Source: Streptomyces nigrescens (GTDB taxonomy: Bacteria; Actinomycetota; Actinomycetes; Streptomycetales; Streptomycetaceae). Taken from it: 64,000 nucleotides of DNA. This document shows, in pieces, positions 7,192-14,549 of the stretch. The stretch's first letter is position 1; each line of letters starts with the position of its first letter. The stretch lies in contig AP026073.1 of assembly GCA_024349765.1 (NCBI GenBank), positions 1,178,001 to 1,242,000 on the forward strand, written 5' to 3'. A program made the translations under genes and the position numbers. The notes under the pieces are model-generated. The model worked only from the letters and a program-made list of their open reading frames with translations. It was not told the DNA's origin and ran no database searches.

Positions 7192-7817
7192 CCGCGGAGC
7201 TCCAGAGCGCCCCGGTGACGCTGCCGAGCGTGCAGGAGAAGGGGGAGTGGCAGCCGCGCGTCGTCGGCCTCGACCTGTCGCTGACGTCGACCGGTGTCGC
7301 CGGTACGAACTGGGCGTACGCCTATCGGCCCGGACGCCGCCGCAGCCACGAGCGTCTGGACTGGCTGCTGGCGGCCATCGCGCTCAGCGTGAAGGACGGC
7401 GCGGACCTGGTGGTGGTCGAGGGCGCCGCGTACGCCCAGGGCGGGCAGGCCGGGCACCACGAACTGGCCGGGCTGTGGTGGCTGGTCACCCAGTACCTGT
7501 GGCGCCACCGCATCCCCTACGCCGTCGTGACGCCGCACGGCCGCACGATCTACGCCACCGGCCGGGCGAACCCCGCGCAGGAGTGGCCCCGCAAGGACCG
7601 CTCCCGGGTCGCGAAAGGGATGGTGCGCTCGGTGGCCGTCGAGCGGTACGGCGTCGAGTGCGAGGGGCCGGGCCGCTATGACCAGGCCGACGCGACGATC
7701 CTCGCGGCGATGGGCCTGGACTGGCTCGGCTACCCGACCGTGCCCGTTCCCGACTCGCACCGCCGCGCGCTGGAGGCCGTGAGGTGGCCCGACCTCATTC
7801 CAGCAGCAGCGAATTAG
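7188..7817 (+). CDS. RuvC-like RNase H-fold nuclease (Holliday-junction resolvase type)
   Basis: 209 aa. It has the acidic tetrad of RuvC-like nucleases: Asp29 in VVGLDLSLTSTG, Glu78 in DLVVVEGAAYA, and Asp165 and Asp168 in GRYDQADATILAAMG, the last two with the 3-residue spacing of RuvC. It probably resolves branched DNA during replication or recombination of the element. GTGA overlap with the PP-loop gene. An AT-richer promoter region follows. Confidence 0.75.
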   Translation: MTAELQSAPVTLPSVQEKGEWQPRVVGLDLSLTSTGVAGTNWAYAYRPGRRRSHERLDWLLAAIALSVKDGADLVVVEGAAYAQGGQAGHHELAGLWWLVTQYLWRHRIPYAVVTPHGRTIYATGRANPAQEWPRKDRSRVAKGMVRSVAVERYGVECEGPGRYDQADATILAAMGLDWLGYPTVPVPDSHRRALEAVRWPDLIPAAAN

Positions 7818-7862
7818 GGAATTGAATTGCGGAAAATAAATTCGCATTCAGTCGGGTACTTC

Positions 7863-7895
7863 TTGCTTCTGGGGTATTTGCCATTAAGATATAAG
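7863..7895 (+). promoter_or_regulatory. Promoter, copy 2 of the shared element promoter
   Basis: TTGCTT (7863-7868), a 16-bp spacer and TAAGAT (7885-7890), within the same 16-mer GCCATTAAGATATAAG (7880-7895) as at 524-539. It lies ~45 bp before the ATG of the cysteine-rich peptide and starts a new transcription unit. Confidence 0.7.
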
Positions 7896-7937
7896 TAAGG
7901 AATTCGGGAAATACCCGACCGGAAAGGGGAATTGGAA

Positions 7938-8033
7938 ATGGAAACCCAGAACCACGGATGCGGCTGCGAGTGCAACAGCGGCGGCTTCTGCGGAGGCTGC
8001 GGCCACGCCGGATGCGGCGGACGCCGCCGCTAA
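7938..8033 (+). CDS. 31-aa cysteine- and glycine-rich peptide
   Basis: The frame starts METQNHGCGCECNSGGF and ends GCGGRRR. Six of 31 residues are Cys, at positions 8, 10, 12, 18, 21 and 26 (CxCxCx5CxxCx4C), and about ten are Gly. It has AAGGGGA upstream of the ATG, its own copy of the shared element promoter, and a hairpin after the stop. It could be a metallothionein-like or zinc/iron-binding peptide, or a small redox or signalling peptide. No leader-peptide or maturation enzyme is adjacent, so a modified peptide product is less likely. I do not recognise a named family. Confidence 0.6.
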   Translation: METQNHGCGCECNSGGFCGGCGHAGCGGRRR

Positions 8034-8061
8034 GCACCACCCAACCCCCAGCACAAACACC

Positions 8062-8088
8062 GCGCCCCCGGCCCAACGCCGGGGGCGC
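8062..8088 (+). terminator. Intergenic hairpin after the cysteine-rich peptide
   Basis: A perfect 11-bp stem (8062-8072 with 8078-8088) closes a 5-nt loop, with no U-tract. It is followed by the CTCTTGGAGACC leader. Confidence 0.6.
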
Positions 8089-8105
8089 ACCCATACGCGC
8101 ACGTC

Positions 8106-8117
8106 CTCTTGGAGACC
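8106..8117 (+). promoter_or_regulatory. Repeated RBS leader CTCTTGGAGACC, copy 4
   Basis: Identical to the copies at 937 and 1767. It fixes the ATG at 8121. Confidence 0.7.
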
Positions 8118-8120
8118 AAC

Positions 8121-8759
8121 ATGACCCACTACTCGCCCGGAGTCCTCGAACTCGCCAAACAGATAGGACTCGACCCCCACCACGTCGCCGAAGCCCTGCG
8201 CCTGGCGCACCGCTCCTTCAACCACATCCAGGCCACAACCGGCATGACCGTCGAGCAGTTCCGCCGCCTGTTCACCCACAACCGGCACTCCATCGCCATC
8301 GTCGCCAACCTCGCGATGCGCCGGGCCGGCCGCAGCGAAGACGCCCTGCTCCTCATGGACATCTACAAGGCCAGCGTCGGCACCACCCCGTACCTGGCAC
8401 GCACCCACACCGGCATCGGCGCCCTGCCCGAACACCACGACCACCCGCACGTCCAGGAAGCCGTACGCATCCTCATCGCCGCCGGGCTCCCGCCCCTCCA
8501 CACCGACGGCGTCCACGAGCTGCGCCCTGGCTTCCAAGTCCTCCCGGACGACAGCGGCGACCTACCCGGCTTCGTGTTCATCGCGCCCGACCCCGCAGCC
8601 AAGGGCCGGACCGGGTTCGCGGGCGGCGACCTTGGCTACCTCGCCGTCATGCGCTGGGCCGGATGGGGCGTCATCACCGAACGCCTCCCCGGCGGCTTGT
8701 ACGCCGCCTGCCACCCCGACCACCAGCACAACCCCTTCCCCGCCAACCCCGCCCACTGA
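8121..8759 (+). CDS. Hypothetical element protein
   Basis: 212 aa, beginning THYSPGVLELAKQIGLDPHHVAEALRLAH. The N-terminal ~100 residues look all-helical; the C-terminal part is rich in His, Pro and aromatic residues (LPEHHDHPHVQEA, AACHPDHQHNPF). No known domain, signal or membrane segment. The start is set by the repeated leader. It is separated from the next gene by a hairpin. Confidence 0.6.
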   Translation: MTHYSPGVLELAKQIGLDPHHVAEALRLAHRSFNHIQATTGMTVEQFRRLFTHNRHSIAIVANLAMRRAGRSEDALLLMDIYKASVGTTPYLARTHTGIGALPEHHDHPHVQEAVRILIAAGLPPLHTDGVHELRPGFQVLPDDSGDLPGFVFIAPDPAAKGRTGFAGGDLGYLAVMRWAGWGVITERLPGGLYAACHPDHQHNPFPANPAH

Positions 8760-8768
8760 CCCCGCCCA

Positions 8769-8794
8769 TGCCCGGCCGCACGCGCGGCCGGGCA
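8769..8794 (+). terminator. Intergenic hairpin upstream of the 8819 gene
   Basis: A perfect 11-bp stem (8769-8779 with 8784-8794) has a 4-nt loop (ACGC) and no U-tract. Confidence 0.55.
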
Positions 8795-8818
8795 CGGCCA
8801 CCCGAAAGGCACCAGCCC

Positions 8819-9121
8819 ATGAAACTCCCCGTCGACGACGACACCCTCGCGTCCTGGTCCACGCTCCTCGGCCTCACCGACAAGCAGACCGCCGCGACCC
8901 TCGAAGACATCGAGAACACCCTCCGCCAGGGCTACGAATACCGCCCCGACGAGCTGCGCGACGCCACCTTCGACCAGCTCATCAGCGACATGGACAAGGA
9001 CGAAGCAGCCCTGATGTTCCTCATCAGCGGACTGCGCCAGGCCGGATACCCGCAAGCCGCCTACGACATCGAGGTGCGCGGCATCCTCGCCACGCTCAAC
9101 TCCCTCCAGCACACCGGCTGA
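8819..9121 (+). CDS. Small acidic hypothetical protein
   Basis: 100 aa, predicted all-helical and acidic (KLPVDDDTLASWSTLLGLTD, then many Asp and Glu). No recognised family. A GAAAGG RBS precedes the ATG. Hairpins on both sides suggest a separately controlled cistron. An acidic, small, element-borne protein could be a DNA mimic, but nothing in the sequence proves that. Confidence 0.55.
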   Translation: MKLPVDDDTLASWSTLLGLTDKQTAATLEDIENTLRQGYEYRPDELRDATFDQLISDMDKDEAALMFLISGLRQAGYPQAAYDIEVRGILATLNSLQHTG

Positions 9122-9139
9122 CCCACTCCACACCCGCTC

Positions 9140-9173
9140 ACCGCCCCGGTCGCGCACCGCGCACCGGGGCGGT
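9140..9173 (+). terminator. Intergenic hairpin upstream of the methylase-like gene
   Basis: A perfect 11-bp stem (9140-9150 with 9163-9173) closes a 12-nt loop, with no U-tract. Confidence 0.5.
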
Positions 9174-9206
9174 CCCATGCGCGCCCGCAGAAAGGATTCC
9201 GCCGTC

Positions 9207-10214
9207 GTGAGCGACGACTTCCTGCCTCGTGCCGCGGCCCCGGCCGCCGCACGTCCCGCCCCCTCGTGGGCGAAGAAGCCCCCGCCCAAGACCAAGGCCC
9301 GCACCACCGGCAAGATCACCGCCCGCCGCTACACCGCCCCGCGCGACCCGCACGAGCACGCCCGCAAGATCGCAGAGAACGTCCTCGAAGCCTGGTACCA
9401 GTCCTTCGGCGGCAGCAGCATCGACGTCCCCCTGGGCACCGTCGCCGGGCTCTCCCTGCTGCGCAACCTCCCCGGCCTCGCGGACTGGGTGCTCAACCTG
9501 ACGCCCGAACAGCTCCCGCAGCTCCTCAAGGAGATCTACCTCGGCCACTGGATCAACCGCCCCGACCTCATCAACCGCGCCATACGCCTGCACGACTGGG
9601 CCTGGAACCCCGAGCCCGACAAGCAGCAGCTCCGCGCCGTCCACGCCGTCACCCGCGCCGCCATCAACACCGGCCTACTCGACCTCACCGGCCACGACGA
9701 CGTCTGGCGACGCTCCGAAGCCGACGTCCTCAGCCCCCTGCTCACCGGCCTCCGTCACAAGAGCGACAAGAAGTGGCGCGGCGAGTACCACACGCCGGCG
9801 TGCATTACCGACCTGATGGCCAACATGACCATCGACAAGGACTTCGCCAAGCCAGGCATGTCCTTCCGCGAACCCGCCGTCGGCAGCGGGACCATGTTCC
9901 GCTCCGTCGCCGTCCGCCTGCGCGACCTCGGCCTCGACCCGCACGACTTCCACTGGTACGGCAACGACATCGACTCGCTGTCGGCCGGATGCGCCGCCGT
10001 CAACGCGATCATCTGGGACCTCGGCCCGCGCTGCCTCATCGGCTGCGCCGACTCCCTCGCCCCGGACGACGACTACGCCAAGACCCGAGCCGAAGCCCTC
10101 GAAGCCTTCGAGGAGCGCGACCGGTACGTAGGCGCCGCCCACTCGCTCGTCGCCGTCCGCCGCGCCTTCGACCTAGTCGACGAGCTGATGCCCAGCAAAG
10201 AGCCCGTCGCGTGA
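9207..10214 (+). CDS. N6-adenine DNA methylase-like protein lacking the catalytic motif
   Basis: 335 aa. The middle shows GEYHTPACITDLMA (motif X-like) and, near residue 222, FREPAVGSGTMF, matching the SAM-binding DPxxGSG of HsdM/N6-methylases; YGNDIDSLSAGCAAVNAII follows as in that family. The expected (D/N)PP(F/Y) motif IV does not follow, and the protein ends in a charged helix. It may therefore bind SAM or DNA without methylating, or be a remnant. The GTG at 9207 follows AAAGGA; the frame extends slightly upstream. Its stop overlaps the next GTG. Confidence 0.65.
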   Translation: MSDDFLPRAAAPAAARPAPSWAKKPPPKTKARTTGKITARRYTAPRDPHEHARKIAENVLEAWYQSFGGSSIDVPLGTVAGLSLLRNLPGLADWVLNLTPEQLPQLLKEIYLGHWINRPDLINRAIRLHDWAWNPEPDKQQLRAVHAVTRAAINTGLLDLTGHDDVWRRSEADVLSPLLTGLRHKSDKKWRGEYHTPACITDLMANMTIDKDFAKPGMSFREPAVGSGTMFRSVAVRLRDLGLDPHDFHWYGNDIDSLSAGCAAVNAIIWDLGPRCLIGCADSLAPDDDYAKTRAEALEAFEERDRYVGAAHSLVAVRRAFDLVDELMPSKEPVA

Positions 10215-10735
10215 CCAGCACCTTCGACCGCCCCGGCACCACGCCCGTACTCCGCCGCCGACGCCCGGCCTTCGCCGCGCCACGCGACGAGATCGACGTA
10301 CCGCCCCTCGACCAGATCGCCCCACCCCTCGAACCGCCCTGGCGCAAGGAGGACACCGACACCCCCGACCGCAAAGCCCTCTACCGCCATCCCGACGGCC
10401 ACAGCGTCGGCCTGCGCATCCAGTCCCGCGGCCTCGCCATCCAGACGTGGATCACCGCAGGCCCCGACCTGCCTCCGATCCCCGAGGGCGCAACCGCCGC
10501 CGAGCAGGCCGAAGCCCAGGCCACCCGCGACGCCCGGCTCCAGCCCGGCCGCACCTGGCACGCCGTCCTCAACACGCGCACCAGCAAAGCCCTGGCCGCC
10601 GACCTCGTCGCACTCGTCCGCGACCGCCTGCTCCCCGCCCTGACCAACAAACCGCGCGGCATCCCAGCCCCGCCGCCACCCGCCCGCATCGGGCAGCCCG
10701 ACCCCACCCCGACCACAGAAGGAACCCAACAGTGA
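10211..10735 (+). CDS. Hypothetical element protein
   Basis: 174 aa, unknown family. Proline- and arginine-rich ends flank a central beta-looking segment (GHSVGLRIQSRGLAIQTWITAGP). It is joined by GTGA overlaps to the methylase-like gene before it and the DUF4192 gene after it, so the three are made together from one message. Confidence 0.6.
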   Translation: MTSTFDRPGTTPVLRRRRPAFAAPRDEIDVPPLDQIAPPLEPPWRKEDTDTPDRKALYRHPDGHSVGLRIQSRGLAIQTWITAGPDLPPIPEGATAAEQAEAQATRDARLQPGRTWHAVLNTRTSKALAADLVALVRDRLLPALTNKPRGIPAPPPPARIGQPDPTPTTEGTQQ

Positions 10736-12378
10736 GCCCCGACAACACCGTGCAGGTCACCAGCCTGCCCCAGCTCGCCGAGATCCTGCCGTACCTCCTC
10801 GGCCACTACCCCGACGACAGCATCGCCTTCCACGCACCCGGCCCGAACTTCATCGACGGCCCGACCATGACGTGCCCCCTGCCCGACGACCCCGCCGAGT
10901 GGAAGGCCGCTGCCGAACTCGCCGCCCTCCAGTTCGTGGCGTACGCCCACGAGAAGAGGCACGACCCCGGCCAGGGCGTCATCATCTACCTCTGCCGCGA
11001 CCCGCGCCCCGACGAGACCCCGTGGGACACCGCCGCGCTCCTCGCACCGGTCACCGACTGGCTCACCCTCACCCTCCTCAACGAGCGCGCCTGCGTCCTC
11101 CAGACCATCGGCCTGGTCGCCAACCGCTGGTGGGCCTACGAGTGCACCACCGAAGGATGCTGCGAGGGCCAACCGCTCCCACCCGCCGACGACCCCACCA
11201 GCGTCAAGGCACAGATGGCCCGCCTCGGCCGCACCCCTGGCCCCCGCACCCGCGACATCGTCAAGGAGTTCCGGCCCGCCACGGCCGACCCCGACTTCCT
11301 CAAGGACCTGGACTCGGCCGTCGCCCAGTTCAATGCCCGATGCGCGACCAGCGCCGGACGCGACGCCACGCTCACCTCGACGTGCGCCCAGATCGACGCG
11401 GCCATCAGCCAGTTCCGGGCCGGAGCGACCACCCTCAACCGCACGTTGGCCACACAACTCGTCGTCGGCCTTCACGACGACGGCGCCGTGGAGGCCGGCA
11501 TGGCGCACACGGACGACGACGACCTTCCCCACGCCCGACGCCTGTGGGCCTACCTCGCCCGGCACTGCGCCGACCCGTTCACACAAGAGGCCGTCCCCAC
11601 GCTGACGCTGTACGCCTTCGTCGCCTGGCGGCAAGGCGACCTTATCGCCGCCCGACTCGCCCTCCGCGACGCGCTCACCGCCGACCCCGAATACGACCTG
11701 GCCGTCGGCATCCACCTCGGCACCATCGACGGCGAGGACCCCCGAGACTTCCTCGCCACCGCCCGCGAGAACCGCAACCACCGCATGGCGCACATCCAGC
11801 ACGCCGTCCAAGTCGCCAGCGAGTACCGCCCCGTCACCGACAGCACGGCGGACCGCCACCGCGAAGCCCTCGACACCGCTACCGAGTACCACTCCGCGCA
11901 GACCAGCACCAACCGCGGCCAGCTCCTTGCTCGCTACGGGACGATCGACATCATCGGCGGAGCCCTTGCCGACTTCCGCAACGGCCCCTCGCGGCTCATG
12001 GACGAGATCGCCGCCCGCATCATCCTCGGCCTCCAAGACCGCGAGACCCGAGACGCCGCGCTGTCCACCGGCGACGAGAACGACCTCCCCATCGAACGGC
12101 AACTGTGGAGCTATCTCGCCCGGCGCTGCGTGCCCCCGCACACCGACAAGGCCCCGCCGCTCCTCACCCTCCTCGGCTGGGTCGCCTGGCGACAGAACGA
12201 CACCGTCACCGCCAGCCACGCCTTCTCGGACGCCCTCGACATCGACCCCCACTACAGCCTCGCCAAGCACATGCTCGACGGCGTCCGCACCGACTGCGAC
12301 CCGGCCGCGCTCTTGGCGGTCTGCCGCGAGGAAGCGCAGCGATTCGCTGCGGGCCGCGCCGACCTCGACAACCTCTGA
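10732..12378 (+). CDS. DUF4192-family protein with an internal duplication
   Basis: 548 aa. The N-terminus, LPQLAEILPYLLGHYPDDSIAF, matches the start of DUF4192, a widespread actinobacterial family of unknown function. The C-terminal part holds two related ~100-residue units (about 238-335 and 428-524). Each contains a LPxxRxLW(A/S)YLARxC line, a (F/W)VAWRQxD line, and A(L/F)xDALxxDPxYxLA as in TPR-like helices. No membrane segment. It probably acts as a cytoplasmic adaptor. Confidence 0.7.
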   Translation: MSPDNTVQVTSLPQLAEILPYLLGHYPDDSIAFHAPGPNFIDGPTMTCPLPDDPAEWKAAAELAALQFVAYAHEKRHDPGQGVIIYLCRDPRPDETPWDTAALLAPVTDWLTLTLLNERACVLQTIGLVANRWWAYECTTEGCCEGQPLPPADDPTSVKAQMARLGRTPGPRTRDIVKEFRPATADPDFLKDLDSAVAQFNARCATSAGRDATLTSTCAQIDAAISQFRAGATTLNRTLATQLVVGLHDDGAVEAGMAHTDDDDLPHARRLWAYLARHCADPFTQEAVPTLTLYAFVAWRQGDLIAARLALRDALTADPEYDLAVGIHLGTIDGEDPRDFLATARENRNHRMAHIQHAVQVASEYRPVTDSTADRHREALDTATEYHSAQTSTNRGQLLARYGTIDIIGGALADFRNGPSRLMDEIAARIILGLQDRETRDAALSTGDENDLPIERQLWSYLARRCVPPHTDKAPPLLTLLGWVAWRQNDTVTASHAFSDALDIDPHYSLAKHMLDGVRTDCDPAALLAVCREEAQRFAAGRADLDNL

Positions 12379-12386
12379 CCCCCGCC

Positions 12387-12414
12387 GCGGCCCCGGCAGC
12401 TTCGCCGGGGCCGC
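12387..12414 (+). terminator. Intergenic hairpin upstream of the last element gene
   Basis: A perfect 11-bp stem (12387-12397 with 12404-12414) has a 6-nt loop and no U-tract. Confidence 0.55.
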
Positions 12415-12433
12415 CCCAACCCGGAGACACCTC

Positions 12434-13021
12434 ATGCCCACCCCTCCCGGCGAACCGCGCGGCGCAGTAGCCCGCCACACCGCCTACCTGCCCCACTTCT
12501 GGGACAAGGCCACCAACTCCCGCCCGATCTGGCGTATCGACTGGGGCCACCCCGGCTTCACCCACCGGACACCGCCCGAACCCACCGCCGACCACCAGCC
12601 CACCGCTCTCGTCCGCTCCTGGGACCGACCGGCCCCAGACGGCACCGGCGAGACCTGGCCCTACCTCCACCGCGGGGCCTGCCTCGGCTGCACCTGGGAA
12701 GGCCCCGACCGGCGCCGTACGGACGAAGCCGTCGAGGACGCCCACGACCACACCCACCCCGGCTGGCGCGACCTCCCGGCCGTACCCGAGCGCCAAGGAC
12801 GCCAATGGCTCACGCACGTCCAGCACCTCTACCCGGATGGATGGTTCGACCGGGGCGGCCCCATACGCACCGTCCGGATCGGCATCGAGAAGCAGCACAA
12901 GCCGCGAGCAGCACCGGGCGGCGGCTACGACCTCGCCGTCCAGCCGCCCAAGAAGAACGATCCGGTCACGGCGATCGCCGAAGTGCTGCCGCTCGTATTC
13001 GGCGGTGCGGAGGCAGCGTGA
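12434..13021 (+). CDS. Hypothetical element protein, possibly DUF6349-like
   Basis: 195 aa. A central Cys-containing segment (YLHRGACLGCTWEGP, then AVEDAHDHTHPGWRDLPAV) is of a type I associate with DUF6349 proteins of Streptomyces plasmids; the label is tentative. His and Cys residues there could bind a metal. The start follows CCGGAGACACCTC. It is the last gene before the attachment site. Confidence 0.55.
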   Translation: MPTPPGEPRGAVARHTAYLPHFWDKATNSRPIWRIDWGHPGFTHRTPPEPTADHQPTALVRSWDRPAPDGTGETWPYLHRGACLGCTWEGPDRRRTDEAVEDAHDHTHPGWRDLPAVPERQGRQWLTHVQHLYPDGWFDRGGPIRTVRIGIEKQHKPRAAPGGGYDLAVQPPKKNDPVTAIAEVLPLVFGGAEAA

Positions 13022-13369
13022 ACGGGGATCTGCACGCTACGCTGGGAAATGGCGGCTGACCTGCGAAAAGTCGCTCGGCTCCACCCCCGGGCACAGGGGG
13101 CGAGAGCCCGCTTCGCCGGTAAGGCACTCCGCTGCGCCAGAGTTCAAATCCCCTCCCACACGAAGTCCGCGACCTGCGCGGATGACCGAGCGCGTCATGC
13201 CTTCGGTGCGTGGGGACGGGCAGGAGTAGGCCCGTAGTGGACTCGCAGTGGACGGAAGGACCCGTAAGGATCAGGAAGCCATCGGAGGCGGACGGACGCC
13301 ATCGGTGCTCTGACCTGCGAATATGGGAAGATCGAGGCAAGATCCGGGAGCGATCGGAAGATCAGAAAA
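13022..13369. other. Gene-free attachment-site arm with direct repeats
   Basis: About 350 bp with no credible gene. It holds paired direct repeats AGTGGAC (13236 and 13247) and GCCATCGG (13278 and 13298), and a GATC-rich stretch at 13330-13363, as expected of integrase or excisionase arm sites. It also has a strong hairpin (CCCCC paired with GGGGG near 13080-13106) and a weakly tRNA-like stretch ending near 13163. No integrase gene is adjacent at this end. Confidence 0.45.
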
Positions 13370-13414
13370 GGACTCATAATCCGTCGGCCGTGGGTTCGAG
13401 TCCCACCCGCCCCA
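13370..13414 (+). other. attR-type site: 3' half of a CAU-anticodon tRNA
   Basis: The 45 bp starts at the anticodon arm (GGACTCATAATCCG, anticodon CAT), followed by variable loop, T-arm GTGGGTTCGAGTCCCAC and acceptor strand CCGCCCC with discriminator A. No D-arm or 5' acceptor strand lies upstream, where element DNA begins, so this is the leftover end of tRNA-Met or tRNA-Ile(CAU). It marks the crossover core. Confidence 0.8.
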
Positions 13415-13463
13415 CCGCAGCCTGTTGGAGCAGGACAGAGCGCTCCGGGCGACGCACGGCAGG

Positions 13464-13497
13464 AAGGGTCCTCACATTCATTGTGAGGACCCTTTTT
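13464..13497 (+). terminator. Intrinsic terminator of the tRNA
   Basis: A 13-bp perfect stem (13464-13476 with 13482-13494), a 5-nt loop and a run of five T (13493-13497). This is the native chromosomal terminator of the disrupted tRNA, and U-tailed terminators are uncommon in this genome. Confidence 0.8.
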
Positions 13498-13612
13498 CGT
13501 TGCCGGCGGTCTTGTGCGGCGGTGCGGCGTGTCGGCGGATTCGGCGCGGCGTGGTCGTGATGCGGCACGGTGCGGTGAGGGCGAGTGGTCGCCCCGATGG
13601 CCGCGGTGGGCG

Positions 13613-14488
13613 TCAGATGATCGGGGGGCGGCCGAGGCGGGTCATGCGCCAGACCGTGCGCCAGCGCATCGGGCGGCGTGGGCCGCAGGGGGTGCGGACG
13701 CCTTCGGTGAAGCCGGCGGCCCAGGCCCGTAGACCGGCGGCCGAGCGGCTGCGGACGGCCGTCAGTACGGCCCATACGCCGAGGTAGACCGGCACCAGCA
13801 GGGCCGGGAGGTGGCGCTTGGCGAGCCAGACGCGGTTGCGGGCGACCATGCGGTGGTAGACCGCGTGCCGGGTGGGGGAGGTGTACGGGTGCTGGAGCAC
13901 GAGCTCCGGGGCGTAGCGGATGTGCCAGCCGTCGTCCAGGGCCCGCCAGGCGAGGTCGGTCTCCTCGTGCGCGTAGAAGAAGTCGTCCGGCCAGCCGCCG
14001 ATGCGGTCGAGCATGGGCAGCGAGAGGGAGTGTCCGCCGCCGAGGAAGGTGGTGACCAGGCCGCCGCGCGCGGGGTCGCCGACCCGTAGGCGGGGGACGT
14101 GCCGGCGCTGGGTACGGCCCCGCTCGTCGGCGATGCGGAAGCTGACGATGCCCAACTGCGGGTCGGCGGCGTGCAGTTCGGCGAGTCGGCGGAAGACGTC
14201 GGGGCTGATCAGCAGGCCGTCGTCGTCGAGGTCGACCACCAGGTCGACGTCCCCGAGCTTGCGCAGTTCGTCCAGGGCCACGTTTCTGCCGCCGGACACG
14301 CCGAGGTTCTCGCTCAGCTCGATCCCCACGGCGCCGTGCGGCAGGGGCGGCAGCGGCGAGCCGTTCCCGACCACCACGACGTGGGCCGGCGCGAGGTCCT
14401 GCTTGGCGACCGAATCCAGCAGGGCCCGGAGTTCGGCGGGGCGGTTTCCCATGGTGAGGATGGCGACGCCTACGCGCAGAGGGGGCAC
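13613..14488 (-). CDS. Family 2 glycosyltransferase
   Basis: 291 aa. It starts PPLRVGVAILTMGNRPAELRALL and shows the GT2 (GT-A fold) pattern: a VVVGNGS line, NLGVSGGRN, then DLVVDLDDDGLLI carrying the metal-binding Asp residues, and HEETDLAWRALDDGW. It transfers a sugar from a nucleotide donor, probably to an envelope or surface glycan. There is a weak hydrophobic stretch near LPALLVPVYLGVWAVL. The GTG at 14488 gives the canonical N-terminus. It is the first chromosomal gene after the element. Confidence 0.85.
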   Translation of the reverse strand: MPPLRVGVAILTMGNRPAELRALLDSVAKQDLAPAHVVVVGNGSPLPPLPHGAVGIELSENLGVSGGRNVALDELRKLGDVDLVVDLDDDGLLISPDVFRRLAELHAADPQLGIVSFRIADERGRTQRRHVPRLRVGDPARGGLVTTFLGGGHSLSLPMLDRIGGWPDDFFYAHEETDLAWRALDDGWHIRYAPELVLQHPYTSPTRHAVYHRMVARNRVWLAKRHLPALLVPVYLGVWAVLTAVRSRSAAGLRAWAAGFTEGVRTPCGPRRPMRWRTVWRMTRLGRPPII

Positions 14489-14549
14489 GGGCGGAGACTC
14501 CGTTCTCGGCGGTCCCCCGGAGTGTCCGGAGCGTGGGGTCCCGGTGATC

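Larger units (their letters stand above)
1..13414. mobile_element. Right portion of an integrated mobile element ending at a tRNA 3' end
   Basis: The first 13.4 kb carries only + strand accessory genes (DNA methyltransferases, HU, Wbl-like, PP-loop enzyme, RuvC-like nuclease, DUF4192 and unknowns). It ends at a 45-bp copy of a tRNA 3' half that lacks its own 5' half. This is the standard outcome when an actinobacterial integrative element recombines at a tRNA gene: the intact tRNA is rebuilt at the far end and a fragment stays here. No integrase, excisionase, transfer gene or phage structural gene is visible, so those would lie to the left of the window. The element boundary at 13414 is well supported; the element class (AICE, integrated plasmid or satellite) is not decided. 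Confidence 0.75.

Noticed and set aside
10381-12480. 699-aa minus-strand frame opposite the DUF4192 gene
   Set aside because: It is an artefact of base composition, with a Val/Gly-rich sequence and no homology pattern.
13095-13163. Complete tRNA gene in the att region
   Set aside because: There is a T-loop-like TTCAAAT, but the T-stem and acceptor strands do not pair, so only a remnant or chance likeness can be claimed.
1-13414. Prophage
   Set aside because: No capsid, portal, terminase, tail, lysin or repressor gene is visible in this part.
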